Below, piece after piece: positions 1 to 7,376 of a DNA stretch of 64,000 bases. Position numbers and translations under genes: made by a program. Below the pieces are notes generated by a model that was not told the origin of the DNA, made no database searches, and saw nothing but the letters and a program-made list of their open reading frames with translations. The stretch is from assembly GCF_008704855.1 (NCBI RefSeq), contig NZ_CP023691.1, forward strand, positions 1,984,001-2,048,000, given 5' to 3'. Origin of the DNA: Streptomyces platensis (GTDB lineage: Bacteria > Actinomycetota > Actinomycetes > Streptomycetales > Streptomycetaceae). Positions within the stretch are counted from its first letter, which is position 1, and every line of letters begins with the position of its first letter.

Positions 1-1
1 C

Positions 2-328
2 AACGCCATCCGGCACGCCTCCGGGCCGATCAGCCTGCGGATGATCCGGGCGCGGACGCTGATCTGCGAGGTGTCGGACAGCAGCAGCACCTCGCCGCAC
101 CTCCGCCATGCGCGCACCACCGACGAGGGCGGCCGGGGGCTGTTCCTCATCGCCCGGTACGCCGAGCGCTGGGGCACCCGCTACACCGCCCAGGGGAAGA
201 TCATCTGGGCCGAACAGTCGCTCCGTTCGGCCGACGGCCCCGTATCGGCGAACGCCGTGGACGCGCTCCTCGAAGGCCTCGACGACATCGGCGACCCGTC
301 CCCCGACGGCGGCACCGAAGGCCGCTGA
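2..328 (+). CDS. ATP-binding protein of the RsbW/SpoIIAB anti-sigma type (5' end missing)
   Basis: The gene enters from the left edge already in frame, so only the C-terminal ~108 residues are seen. NAIRHA at the very start is the N-box of a GHKL/HATPase_c fold, and EVSD followed about 20 residues later by EGGRGLFL gives the ADP-contacting and glycine-rich lid boxes, in the right order and spacing. Streptomyces genomes carry many stand-alone HATPase_c proteins of this kind that bind or phosphorylate anti-sigma antagonists; whether this one acts alone or is the end of a larger protein (for example a SpoIIE-phosphatase fusion) cannot be decided here. It is followed by a strong hairpin terminator at 464-510, so it is the last gene of its transcript. 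Confidence 0.75.
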   Translation, partial: NAIRHASGPISLRMIRARTLICEVSDSSSTSPHLRHARTTDEGGRGLFLIARYAERWGTRYTAQGKIIWAEQSLRSADGPVSANAVDALLEGLDDIGDPSPDGGTEGR

Positions 329-740
329 CAACCACTCCCGCGCGGACGGCTCCCACCGCGCACGGCTCCCCCCGCGGACGACTCCCGCCGATGCCAATTC
401 CCGCTGCGGGTACGGCCCGAGAGCGGCGCAAGGTGGCCGCGGCAGCTGCGGTTCGAGGCGACCGGGACACCCGTACGGGCGGCGCTCCCCGCCCGTACGG
501 GTGCCCGTTTCCTCCCCATCTGCATGAGCCCCCGCTTAGCCGTCCCTTAAGGCCACCATAACGATCACCAGGATCGCCCTTTCACCGGCAAAAGCGCTGT
601 TCAGCGCGGCTAGCGTGCTGTTCGCAAGGCGGGTCGCGGACCGTCGGCGCCGGTCACCGGGGGCGGCGTCGCCGGACGCGACCCGACCCCCACCGCTCCC
701 CCGCCACTCCCGCTCCCCGCACCTGAAGGAGACCCCCACG
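329..740. other. Intergenic region before the LPMO gene
   Basis: No credible gene. It holds the terminator at 464-510. The segment 540-620 is less GC-rich than its surroundings and probably holds the promoter of the LPMO gene. A good ribosome-binding site (GAAGGAG) lies about 10 nt before the ATG at 741. Confidence 0.6.
464..510 (+). terminator. Intrinsic terminator after the HATPase gene
   Basis: Arms at 469-482 (ACCCGTACGGGCGG) and 489-502 are perfectly complementary with a 6-nt loop. The stem extends by one further pair and, past one mismatch, two more; it is followed by TTTCC. Confidence 0.75.
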
Positions 741-1742
741 ATGACCGTTCGTCGCAAGGCCACCGGGATCGCACTCATCGGCATCGCCCCGCTCGCGCTC
801 ACCGCGCTCACCGCGAGCCCGGCCGCCGCACACGGCTCGATGACGGACCCGGTCAGCCGGGTCTCGGCCTGCTACGCCGAGGGCCCCGAGAGCCCGCGGT
901 CCGCGGCGTGCAAGGCCGCCGTCCAGGCCGGCGGGGCCCAGGCCCTCTACGACTGGAACGGCGTACGGGACGGCGAAGCGGGCGGCCGGTCCCGGACCCG
1001 TATCCCGGACGGCAAGCTGTGCAGCGCCAACAGCGCCGAGTACAAGGGCCTGGACCTGGCCCGTGCCGACTGGCCGTCGTCCCCGATGCGGGCGGGCGGC
1101 CACACCTTCCACTACAAGGCCACCGCGCCCCACCGGGGTTCGTTCGAGCTGTACCTCACCAAGGCCGGCTATGACCCGAAGAAGCCGCTGAAGTGGTCCG
1201 ACCTGGAGTCGAAGCCGTTCGCGAAGGTCGTCGACCCCAAGCTCGTCAACGGCGAGTACGTCTTCGACGCGAAGGTGCCGGCGCGGTCCGGACGCCATCT
1301 GATCTACAGCATCTGGCAGCGGTCGGACAGCCCCGAGGCGTTCTACACCTGCTCGGACGTGGTCTTCGGCAAGAAGGCGGCCGGCACCGGCAGCGCGGCG
1401 GCGCCCGCGCCGTCCGCCTCCGCGCCGACCGACGCCCAGATCGCGGCGGGCGCCCCCAAGTCGTCGGTGGGCACGGGTCACCACCATCACGGCGGCGAGG
1501 CCGGCCACACGGGCACGGTCCGGTCGGCGGCCGCCGACGCCCCGGCGCCCGCCGATCACGCGGAGGCCAACGGCGCGCACCCCCACGGCGGTTCCCGGCC
1601 GGTCGGCGGGCAGCGGCTGGCGGAGACCGGCGGGGACAGCTCCACCGCCTCGCTCGCCGTGAGCGGCGCCGCCGTGGTCGCCCTCGGCGCCGGGGTCCTG
1701 TTCCTCACCACCCGCCGCAAGGCCGCCCGGCACCGCGACTGA
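741..1742 (+). CDS. Cell-wall-anchored AA10 lytic polysaccharide monooxygenase (chitin/cellulose-active)
   Basis: Copper enzyme that oxidatively cleaves glycosidic bonds in crystalline polysaccharide outside the cell. The 333-residue precursor has a signal peptide (1-30) cleaved so that His31 (AAA|HGSM) becomes the N-terminal ligand of the copper histidine brace; the second brace His is likely H131 in TAPHRGSF. The AA10 domain ends near residue 210. A linker of about 80 residues follows, rich in Ala, Pro and His, with HHHH at 247-250 and later HPHGG. The C-terminus is LAETG (about 293-297), a hydrophobic helix and an Arg/Lys tail: a sortase-E-type sorting signal. The enzyme is therefore probably covalently attached to peptidoglycan. 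There is no carbohydrate-binding module. Many Streptomyces LPMOs are freely secreted, so anchoring suggests a role at the hyphal surface. Substrate cannot be told from sequence. Confidence 0.88.
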   Translation: MTVRRKATGIALIGIAPLALTALTASPAAAHGSMTDPVSRVSACYAEGPESPRSAACKAAVQAGGAQALYDWNGVRDGEAGGRSRTRIPDGKLCSANSAEYKGLDLARADWPSSPMRAGGHTFHYKATAPHRGSFELYLTKAGYDPKKPLKWSDLESKPFAKVVDPKLVNGEYVFDAKVPARSGRHLIYSIWQRSDSPEAFYTCSDVVFGKKAAGTGSAAAPAPSASAPTDAQIAAGAPKSSVGTGHHHHGGEAGHTGTVRSAAADAPAPADHAEANGAHPHGGSRPVGGQRLAETGGDSSTASLAVSGAAVVALGAGVLFLTTRRKAARHRD

Positions 1743-1771
1743 GCCCGCAGCCCGGCGGGTCCGGTAAGCGG

Positions 1772-1801
1772 CGCCGCCCCTGCTTCACCGCGGGGGCGGC
1801 G
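1772..1801. terminator. Bidirectional terminator between LPMO and Lrp genes
   Basis: CGCCGCCCC (1772-1780) pairs with GGGGCGGCG (1793-1801) between two convergent genes. Confidence 0.6.
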
Positions 1802-1812
1802 TCGTCGACGTA

Positions 1813-2289
1813 TCAGGAGCCGGCCGGCGGCAGCGCCTCGATGATGTCGTTGGCGACATGCTGGTAGATGACCGAGCTCCGGCAGTCGACGACCTCACGG
1901 CGCTTGAAGACCTGGTCCATCAGGAGCGCGTGCAGCCGGTCGACGTCGGGGACGGCCACATGGACGAGGAAGTCGTCGCCGCCCGCGACGACATAGACGC
2001 TGAGCACCTCGGGCAGCGAGGTCAGAAAGGCCTTGAAGCGCTCGATGACCTCGCGGTTCATCGGGCGGATACGGACCGTGAGCAGCGCCTGTACGGGCCG
2101 GTTGAGGGCGCGCAGGTCCACGGTCGCGCGATAGCCGGTGATCACTCCCCGGGCGCGCAGGGCCCGGACCCGCTCCAGGCAGGTGGAGGGCGCGATGTTC
2201 AGCCGGCGGGCCAGGTCACGGTTGGTCTGCCGTGCATCGCGCTGTAGTTCACGCACAATCGCCGAATCAATGTCGTCCATGAGCCCCAT
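1813..2289 (-). CDS. Lrp/AsnC-family transcriptional regulator
   Basis: 158 residues, the usual size of this family. The N-terminal winged helix-turn-helix reads DDIDSAIVRELQRDARQT then DLARRLNIAPSTCLERVRAL; the C-terminal half is an RAM/AsnC ligand-binding domain that in relatives senses amino acids and drives octamer formation. The gene is divergent from an APC amino-acid permease, with two dyads in the 71-bp gap, so the likely job is amino-acid-responsive control of that permease and of itself. The ATG at 2289 is used here; an in-frame ATG at 2280 (MDDIDS) is equally plausible. Confidence 0.88.
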   Translation of the reverse strand: MGLMDDIDSAIVRELQRDARQTNRDLARRLNIAPSTCLERVRALRARGVITGYRATVDLRALNRPVQALLTVRIRPMNREVIERFKAFLTSLPEVLSVYVVAGGDDFLVHVAVPDVDRLHALLMDQVFKRREVVDCRSSVIYQHVANDIIEALPPAGS

Positions 2290-2300
2290 GGTGCCGCAGC

Positions 2301-2339
2301 CGCCGAATTATGTTCGGCGAGAGGCCAGATTGATCAATC
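2301..2339. promoter_or_regulatory. Two dyads, candidate Lrp operators
   Basis: CGCCGAA (2301-2307) and TTCGGCG (2313-2319) form 7-bp perfect arms around TTATG. Nine bases further on, GATTGATCAATC (2328-2339) is a 12-bp perfect palindrome. Both lie in the 71-bp gap between the divergent Lrp and permease genes, where the permease promoter must be. Confidence 0.5.
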
Positions 2340-2360
2340 CAGCGGTTACGTTCTGCGGCT

Positions 2361-3644
2361 GTGACCGTACAACAAACATCCCTCCCGGCATCCGCACTAC
2401 CGGATGTACGGCGGCTGGGCGTCGGCAGCGGTACCGCGCTGTGCGCCGGGGCCGTCCTCGGGCCCGGCGTGCTGACGCTGCCGTCCCTGGCCGCCGCCGC
2501 GGCCGGCCCCGCCTCGATCCTGGCCTGGGTGGTCCTGCTCGCCCTGTGCGTGCCGGTGGCCGCCTCCTTCGCGGCGCTCGGCGCGCGGTTCCCCGACGGC
2601 GGGGGCGTGGCCACCTACGTACACCGGGCGATCGGGCCGCGGGCGGCGGCCGTGGTGGGGTGGTGGTTCTACGGGGCGGTGCCGATCGGCGTGGTCTCGG
2701 CGTCGTGGATCGGCGGGAAGTACGTGGCCGACGCGGCCGGCTGGGGCGGCACGGGCGCGGCCGTGGTGGCCGCGGCGGTGGTCGCGGTGGCGCTGGTCTC
2801 CAACGCGGTGGGGCTGCGGCTGTCGGGCCGGGTGCAGCTGCTGCTCGGCGGGCTGCTGGCGGTGGTGCTGCTGGGCACCGTGCTGGCCGCCGCGCCGCAG
2901 GTGTCCGCCGCCCACTTCACCCCGTTCATGCCGGGCGGCTGGTCCTCGGTCGGGTCGGCGGCCGTGGTGCTGTTCTTCGCGTTCGCCGGGTGGGAGGCGG
3001 CCAGCCATCTGTCGGGCGAGTTCGCCGATCCCGCGCGGGATCTGCCGCGGGTCACGCGCCGTACGCTCGCCGTCATCACCGTGCTCTACCTGGGGCTCGC
3101 GGTGGCCACGATCGGTGCGCTGGGTCCGGCCGCGGCCGGGACCGAGACCCCGCTGACCGAGTTGCTCGCCCGGAGCGTGGGCGGCGCCGCCCGCCCCGTG
3201 GCCGCCGTGGCGGCGCTCTTTCTGACCTTCGGCGCGGTCAACTCGTATCTGGCCGGGGCCTCCCGGCTCGGTGCGGCGCTCGCCCGGGACGGGGCGGCGC
3301 CGCGCGCGCTGGCCAAGGGCGGCGCGCCGGGTGAGGTGCCGCGGCGGTCACTGACGGTGCTCGGCGGGGCGGCCGTGCTCGTGGGGGCAGCGGCGGGCTT
3401 CGGCGGCGCCGACCTGGATCTCCTGATGAGGGCCACCGCCACCTGTCTGGCGGCGGTGACCCTCGCCGGCCTGGCCGCCGCGCTGGTGCTGCTGCCCCGC
3501 CGCGCTCCCCTGTGGTGCGGCGGATGCGCGAGCGCCCTGCTGACGGCGGCCGTGCTGGTCTTCTCAGGATGGCTGCTGCTGATCCCGGCGGGACTCGCCT
3601 GCGCGGCCGTCGGCTTTCTGACGCTGCGCCGGATCACCCGATGA
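2361..3644 (+). CDS. APC-superfamily amino-acid permease
   Basis: 427-residue membrane protein with about twelve hydrophobic segments. The first helix carries the unwound glycine motif typical of the APC fold (GTALCAGAVLGPGVLTLP), where substrate backbone binds in characterised members. FAFAGWEA in helix 6 matches the second discontinuous helix. Start is a GTG with no ribosome-binding site; TTACGT about 10 nt upstream could be a -10 box, so the mRNA may be leaderless. The neighbouring divergent Lrp regulator suggests control by an amino acid. Substrate unknown. Confidence 0.85.
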   Translation: MTVQQTSLPASALPDVRRLGVGSGTALCAGAVLGPGVLTLPSLAAAAAGPASILAWVVLLALCVPVAASFAALGARFPDGGGVATYVHRAIGPRAAAVVGWWFYGAVPIGVVSASWIGGKYVADAAGWGGTGAAVVAAAVVAVALVSNAVGLRLSGRVQLLLGGLLAVVLLGTVLAAAPQVSAAHFTPFMPGGWSSVGSAAVVLFFAFAGWEAASHLSGEFADPARDLPRVTRRTLAVITVLYLGLAVATIGALGPAAAGTETPLTELLARSVGGAARPVAAVAALFLTFGAVNSYLAGASRLGAALARDGAAPRALAKGGAPGEVPRRSLTVLGGAAVLVGAAAGFGGADLDLLMRATATCLAAVTLAGLAAALVLLPRRAPLWCGGCASALLTAAVLVFSGWLLLIPAGLACAAVGFLTLRRITR

Positions 3645-3834
3645 GGCGGCGCAGCAGCCGTACATAGCGGCTCCAGCGGGCGGGCCGGGCGACGGTGCCC
3701 GTACAGGCCCGTTCGGCGCGGTCCAGGGGGCGCGGCCAGAGCGGGCCGGTGCCGCCGGACAGGCCGTCGATCAGCAGACCCGCCTCGGCGCCGGACACCG
3801 GCAGCTCCCGCTCGTGCACGTTGCAGACACCCAT
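3634..3834 (-). pseudogene. Probable 3'-truncated gene (N-terminus resembles actinobacterial SRPBCC-type proteins)
   Basis: 66-codon frame with a convincing start: GAGGAAGGG lies about 5 nt before ATG. The first ~35 residues (MGVCNVHERELPVSGAEAGL... to LWP) resemble, from memory, the N-terminus of a family of small actinobacterial SRPBCC-like proteins of about 150 residues. After that the sequence becomes Arg/Ala-rich without resemblance and stops within the 3' end of the convergent permease gene. I read it as a gene that lost its C-terminal two thirds, though a short functional protein is not excluded. It is divergent from the TetR gene and shares its dyad, so it may have been the TetR target. 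Confidence 0.45.
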
Positions 3835-3862
3835 CGCGCCCTTCCTCACCTGGTCCGCACCC

Positions 3863-3908
3863 GTTCTAGAGGCGCCTCTCCAATATAGTGGAGAGTACCC
3901 TCTAGAAC
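3863..3908. promoter_or_regulatory. Nested dyad operator for the adjacent TetR regulator
   Basis: GTTCTAGAGG (3863-3872) pairs perfectly with 3899-3908. Inside it CTCTCCA (3876-3882) pairs with TGGAGAG (3889-3895). Both dyads share one centre (3885.5), making a 46-bp two-shell operator. TATAGT (3884-3889) inside could be a -10 box. The right arm touches the TetR ATG. Confidence 0.7.
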
Positions 3909-4496
3909 ATGGCCAGGCCACCCCGGTTCGACACCGCACAGCTCCTCGACGCCGCCGTACAGCTGGCGGCCGAGTCCGGGCCCTCGGGCGTCACCATGTC
4001 CGCGGTCGCGGCCGCCGCCGGCGCCCCCAGCGGCTCGCTCTACCACCGTTTCGCCGGCCGCTCGGCGCTGCTGGCCGAGGTGTGGCTGCGTACCGTCGAG
4101 GGCTTCCAGGCGGGCTACTTCGAGGCCCTCGAATCCTCGGACGACCCGCGCGCCGGGGGCCGGGCGGCCGCCCGGCACATCGTGGCGTGGAGCCGCACCC
4201 ACCCGGCGGAGGCCGCGCTGCTCCTGTACGGGGCCCAGGAATTCGGGCGGGACGACTGGTCCGACGAGCATCTGCTGCGCGCGGAAGAGGGGAACATGCA
4301 GGTACGGGCCGCCCTGGCGGCGCTCGCGGGGGCCCTGGGGCTGCACGGCAGAGAGGGCTTCGACCGGGTGACGCTCGCCGCCGTCGACCTCCCGCTGTCG
4401 CTGGTCCGCCGCCATCTGCGCGGCGGCACCCCGCTGCCCCCGCACGCCGAGGACCTGGCGGAGCGGTGCACCGACGCCCTGTTGGCCGCCGACTGA
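3909..4496 (+). CDS. TetR/AcrR-family transcriptional repressor
   Basis: 195 residues. The N-terminal helix-turn-helix is typical: FDTAQLLDAAVQLAAESG, then VTMSAVAAAAGAPSGSLYHRF. The C-terminal ligand domain does not resemble a group with a known inducer. The ATG directly follows the right arm of a 46-bp nested dyad and has no ribosome-binding site, so the transcript is probably leaderless or nearly so, and bound repressor would cover the start itself. Autoregulation is very likely. The only divergent partner is a truncated reading frame, so its regulon may now be elsewhere. Confidence 0.85.
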   Translation: MARPPRFDTAQLLDAAVQLAAESGPSGVTMSAVAAAAGAPSGSLYHRFAGRSALLAEVWLRTVEGFQAGYFEALESSDDPRAGGRAAARHIVAWSRTHPAEAALLLYGAQEFGRDDWSDEHLLRAEEGNMQVRAALAALAGALGLHGREGFDRVTLAAVDLPLSLVRRHLRGGTPLPPHAEDLAERCTDALLAAD

Positions 4497-4518
4497 CCCT
4501 CACGCCTGATACGGAGCG

Positions 4519-4552
4519 CGGCCCGGCCCCGCCGCGGCGGCGGACCGGGCCG
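4519..4552. terminator. Bidirectional terminator between TetR and lipase genes
   Basis: CGGCCCGG (4519-4526) pairs with CCGGGCCG (4545-4552) around an 18-nt GC-rich loop, between two convergent genes. Confidence 0.6.
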
Positions 4553-4560
4553 GCTCCCGG

Positions 4561-5463
4561 TCAGCCCGGCAGACAGGTCGTCCGGGTGGCGTGCGCCGGG
4601 TCGAGGGCGTTGGCCGTCTCGTGGAAGGCGACGCGGTCGACGAGCCCGATGGCCACATGCTCGGAGAGGTCGAGCCCGCACAGATCCTGGACCACCACAT
4701 TGCGTACATCGGGGCCGTCGAGGAAGGCACTCCGGTAGGGGGTGACGACCTCGTCGTACTTGGTCGCGATCACGGTGTAGTGCACCCCGGGGAGCGTGTC
4801 ACCGCCCTCGTTGAGGCGGTTGAGGATGTCGGAGCCGGCGATCTGGTCGGCCAGCCCGGGAGTCAGCTTGTCGATGTAGTCCTTGGCACCGGGAAAGTGG
4901 TCGAGCAGACGGGTCAGGCCGTTCAGATCGGTGCCGTGGTTGTCGGGTGCCAGCCCGACCAGCGTGTTCACCTTGTCCGCACCGCCATGGAACTTCAGGT
5001 ACACCCGCGACATCATGCCGCCCTGCGAGTGGCCGACGAGATCGACCTTCTCGGTGCCGGTGGCGGCCAGCACCCGGTCGACATAGGCGGCGAGCTGCTG
5101 GGCGGACGCGTCGACCGGGCCCAGCCCGTGGAAGAACGGGACGCCGGGCAGCTGACCGTAGTCCAGGGAGAAGACGCAGTAGCCGCGGGCCACCAAGTAG
5201 GGCGCCAGGCCGAGCCAGTTGTCGATGGAGTTGCCGAGCGTGCCGTGCACCAGGACCACCGGCCGCGGGTGGGCGGCGGAGGGCTTGCAGGAGTAGTTGT
5301 TCCAGCCGCTGCCGGCGGCGGTGCGCGTGGGGTGCTGGGCGGCGCCTCCGGCCGGGGTGGTGGCGGGCGACGGGTCGGCGGCCGCGGCGGGGACGGTGGC
5401 GGCACCGAGGGCCAGGGCGAGGGCGGGGAGAAGGGTGAGCGTTCTTGACCAGCGCAGCTTCAT
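4561..5463 (-). CDS. Secreted lipase/esterase (Lipase_2-type alpha/beta hydrolase)
   Basis: 300 residues with a Sec signal peptide (Lys/Arg start, hydrophobic stretch, AAA cut near residue 29). PVVLVHGTLGN carries the oxyanion-hole strand and VDLVGHSQGG (S146) is the nucleophile elbow; the usual Asp and His follow, the latter likely in LSEHVAIG. Cysteines in the N-terminal and C-terminal parts suggest disulfides, as expected for an exported enzyme. Close relatives hydrolyse medium- to long-chain acyl esters. The ATG at 5463 is preceded by AGGAG at 8 nt; an upstream in-frame ATG would disrupt the signal peptide. A 16-bp palindrome lies about 55 bp upstream. Confidence 0.85.
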   Translation of the reverse strand: MKLRWSRTLTLLPALALALGAATVPAAAADPSPATTPAGGAAQHPTRTAAGSGWNNYSCKPSAAHPRPVVLVHGTLGNSIDNWLGLAPYLVARGYCVFSLDYGQLPGVPFFHGLGPVDASAQQLAAYVDRVLAATGTEKVDLVGHSQGGMMSRVYLKFHGGADKVNTLVGLAPDNHGTDLNGLTRLLDHFPGAKDYIDKLTPGLADQIAGSDILNRLNEGGDTLPGVHYTVIATKYDEVVTPYRSAFLDGPDVRNVVVQDLCGLDLSEHVAIGLVDRVAFHETANALDPAHATRTTCLPG

Positions 5464-5791
5464 ACGATGCTCCTTGCGGGGTGAGGGGACTCCGAAGTGC
5501 TCCGTGAGCCGTTCACCTGCGATCCGGATCGCAAGGGCCAACGCAGTTGACTGGCAAGTAAGTTACGGCTGGGTAAGCGCGGTGTGCCAGCGGTGTGACG
5601 GTGAAGGAAGCCGCACACAACCCTCACCGGACGTCCGGGGTTCAACGAACGGTTTCCGTGCCGGTGCGCCCCGTCCGTCGCGACCGGACCGGATGTCAGA
5701 CCCGTCGCGTAGAGTCGGCAACGGCTTGACCAGCTACGGGACTTGGCCAGGTAAGAGACTTGGCCGGGGACGAGACATGAGGGGGCGACCA
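5464..5791. other. Divergent promoter region, lipase / PPOX protein
   Basis: No gene seen. It holds the palindrome at 5518-5533 and a direct repeat of GACTTGGCC (5740-5748 and 5757-5765, 17-bp period) just upstream of the PPOX gene, possibly a tandem activator site. Confidence 0.5.
5518..5533. promoter_or_regulatory. Perfect 16-bp palindrome upstream of the lipase gene
   Basis: TGCGATCCGGATCGCA is fully self-complementary, 55 bp before the lipase start, a typical operator position. The cognate regulator is unknown; no regulator gene is adjacent. Confidence 0.4.
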
Positions 5792-6439
5792 ATGGAAACG
5801 GCCGGGACGGCGGATCTGACCGGGCTTGTGGAGATCGACTCGAAGGCGGAGCTGCGCGAGCTGATGGGTGAGCCCAGCTCCCATGCGGCGCACAAGACCC
5901 GGTACCGGCTGCACGACCTCGACCGGCAGTGGCTGGCCCGCTCGCCGTTCTGCGTGATAGCCACCGCGGACGCGCAGGGCCGCTGCGACGTCTCACCCAA
6001 GGGCGACCCCGCGGGCTTCACCCATGTCCTGGACGACACCACCCTGGTGATCCCGGACCGCCCCGGCAACAAGCGCGTGGACGGCTGGATGAACGTCCTC
6101 GACAATCCGCATGTCGGGCTGAACTACCTCCTCCCGGGCCGCGGTGACACCCTGCGCATCAACGGCCGCGCCCGGCTGCTGCGCGACGCCCCGTTCTTCG
6201 ACGCCCTGACCGTCAAGGGCCACCGCCCCCGGCTGGCGCTCCTGGTGGAGGTCGAGGAGATCTTCTACCACTGCTCCAAGGCGTTCCTCCGCTCGGACCT
6301 GTGGAAGCCGGAGACCTGGCACCCCGACGCGCTGCCCTCCCGGGCCCGCATCGTCAAGGGCCTCGAAGCCCCGGACCACTCCCTGGAGGAACTGGAGCAG
6401 CACTACGGCCCCCAGTACGCGGAACGGCTCTACGGCTGA
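5792..6439 (+). CDS. FMN-dependent PPOX-type flavoprotein (MSMEG_1061-like)
   Basis: 215 residues of the split-barrel pyridoxamine-phosphate-oxidase fold. Signature segments are FCVIATADAQGRCDVSPKGD, where the flavin phosphate and a substrate strand sit in relatives, LVIPDRPGNKRVDGWMN, and the C-terminal half ending FYHCSKAFLRSDLW. These match the actinobacterial subfamily annotated MSMEG_1061-type. Such proteins reduce or bind small molecules with FMN or F420; a precise reaction is not known. ATG 5792 is chosen over ATG 5777 because the purine-rich GAGGGGG sits at a better distance. Single-gene transcript. Confidence 0.78.
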   Translation: METAGTADLTGLVEIDSKAELRELMGEPSSHAAHKTRYRLHDLDRQWLARSPFCVIATADAQGRCDVSPKGDPAGFTHVLDDTTLVIPDRPGNKRVDGWMNVLDNPHVGLNYLLPGRGDTLRINGRARLLRDAPFFDALTVKGHRPRLALLVEVEEIFYHCSKAFLRSDLWKPETWHPDALPSRARIVKGLEAPDHSLEELEQHYGPQYAERLYG

Positions 6440-6574
6440 GGCAGGGGGAGCCGGGGACCGGCCGGACCGGACCGGTCCAAAGGGCAGGTCCGATCCGGCC
6501 GTTCGGCCTCCGGCCGGTGCCGTGATCGCCGTAATCGAGGTGACGCGGCTGGGGAGTCCGGCCAGGCTGGTTCC

Positions 6575-7357
6575 ATGCAGCATCCGGAAGAGCAGCCGTT
6601 GGCCGGTGGAAACGTCAGCGCCGGTGTCGTCCGTGTCGGGGACACCGTCCGCCGCCCCGCCGGTCCGTGGACCCCTGCGGTGCACGCCCTCCTCACGCAT
6701 CTGCACGAAGTGGGGTTCCGGGCCGCCCCGCGCCCCCTCGGCATCGACGAACAGGGCCGGGAGGTGCTGACCTTCATGCCGGGCCAGGTGGTCTGGCCCG
6801 ACCGGTTCTCCCTGCTGGAGCCCGCTCGGCGGCTGGCCCGGGTGGCGCGTCTCATCAGGGACTTCCACGACGCCGTGCAGAGCTTCACGCCACCGCCCGA
6901 CCCGCACTGGCAGGTGCTCCTCCCCGCCGGGGGAAGCGAGATCATCGCCCATCAGGACCTGGCTCCCTGGAACCTCGTGGTCGGCGCGGAGGACGAGTGG
7001 GCCTTCATCGACTGGGACGCGGCCGCCCCGGGGACCCGGCTCGGCGATCTCGCGTATGCGGCGCACGGCTTCCTCCCGCTGTCGGCGCAACCCGGCCGGC
7101 AGCGCGCCGATGCCGGGGGCCGGCTGCGGATTTTCGCCGATGCCTACGGTCTCGACGAGGCCGAGCGGCGCCGGCTGGTCCCGCTGCTGGGGCGCCGTAC
7201 GCGGGCCATGCATGACTTCCTGCGGGAGCAGGCCGCCCTGGGCACACAGCCCTGGGCAACCCTGTGGGCGGAAGGCCACGGCGACGTCTGGCGCAGTGAT
7301 GCCGCCTATATCGAGCAGCGGGCGGACCAGTGGGAGAAGGCCCTGCTCGCCGGCTGA
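6575..7357 (+). CDS. Aminoglycoside-phosphotransferase-fold (APH) small-molecule kinase
   Basis: 260 residues. The catalytic loop HQDLAPWN (126-133) and the metal-binding FIDWD (144-148) are the Brenner-type motifs of APH/choline-kinase enzymes. The N-terminal lobe (GNVSAGVVRVGDTVRRPAG) is a shortened form common in actinobacterial members and lacks an obvious P-loop lysine in the usual context. It transfers phosphate from ATP to a hydroxyl of a small molecule; the substrate is unknown and the gene should not be read as a resistance gene without testing. It stands alone, convergent with imuB. Confidence 0.78.
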   Translation: MQHPEEQPLAGGNVSAGVVRVGDTVRRPAGPWTPAVHALLTHLHEVGFRAAPRPLGIDEQGREVLTFMPGQVVWPDRFSLLEPARRLARVARLIRDFHDAVQSFTPPPDPHWQVLLPAGGSEIIAHQDLAPWNLVVGAEDEWAFIDWDAAAPGTRLGDLAYAAHGFLPLSAQPGRQRADAGGRLRIFADAYGLDEAERRRLVPLLGRRTRAMHDFLREQAALGTQPWATLWAEGHGDVWRSDAAYIEQRADQWEKALLAG

Positions 7358-7376
7358 CCGGCTGACCGGCGGCAAG

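Noticed and set aside
6575..7357. Aminoglycoside resistance gene
   Set aside because: Only the generic APH kinase motifs are present; nothing indicates an aminoglycoside substrate.
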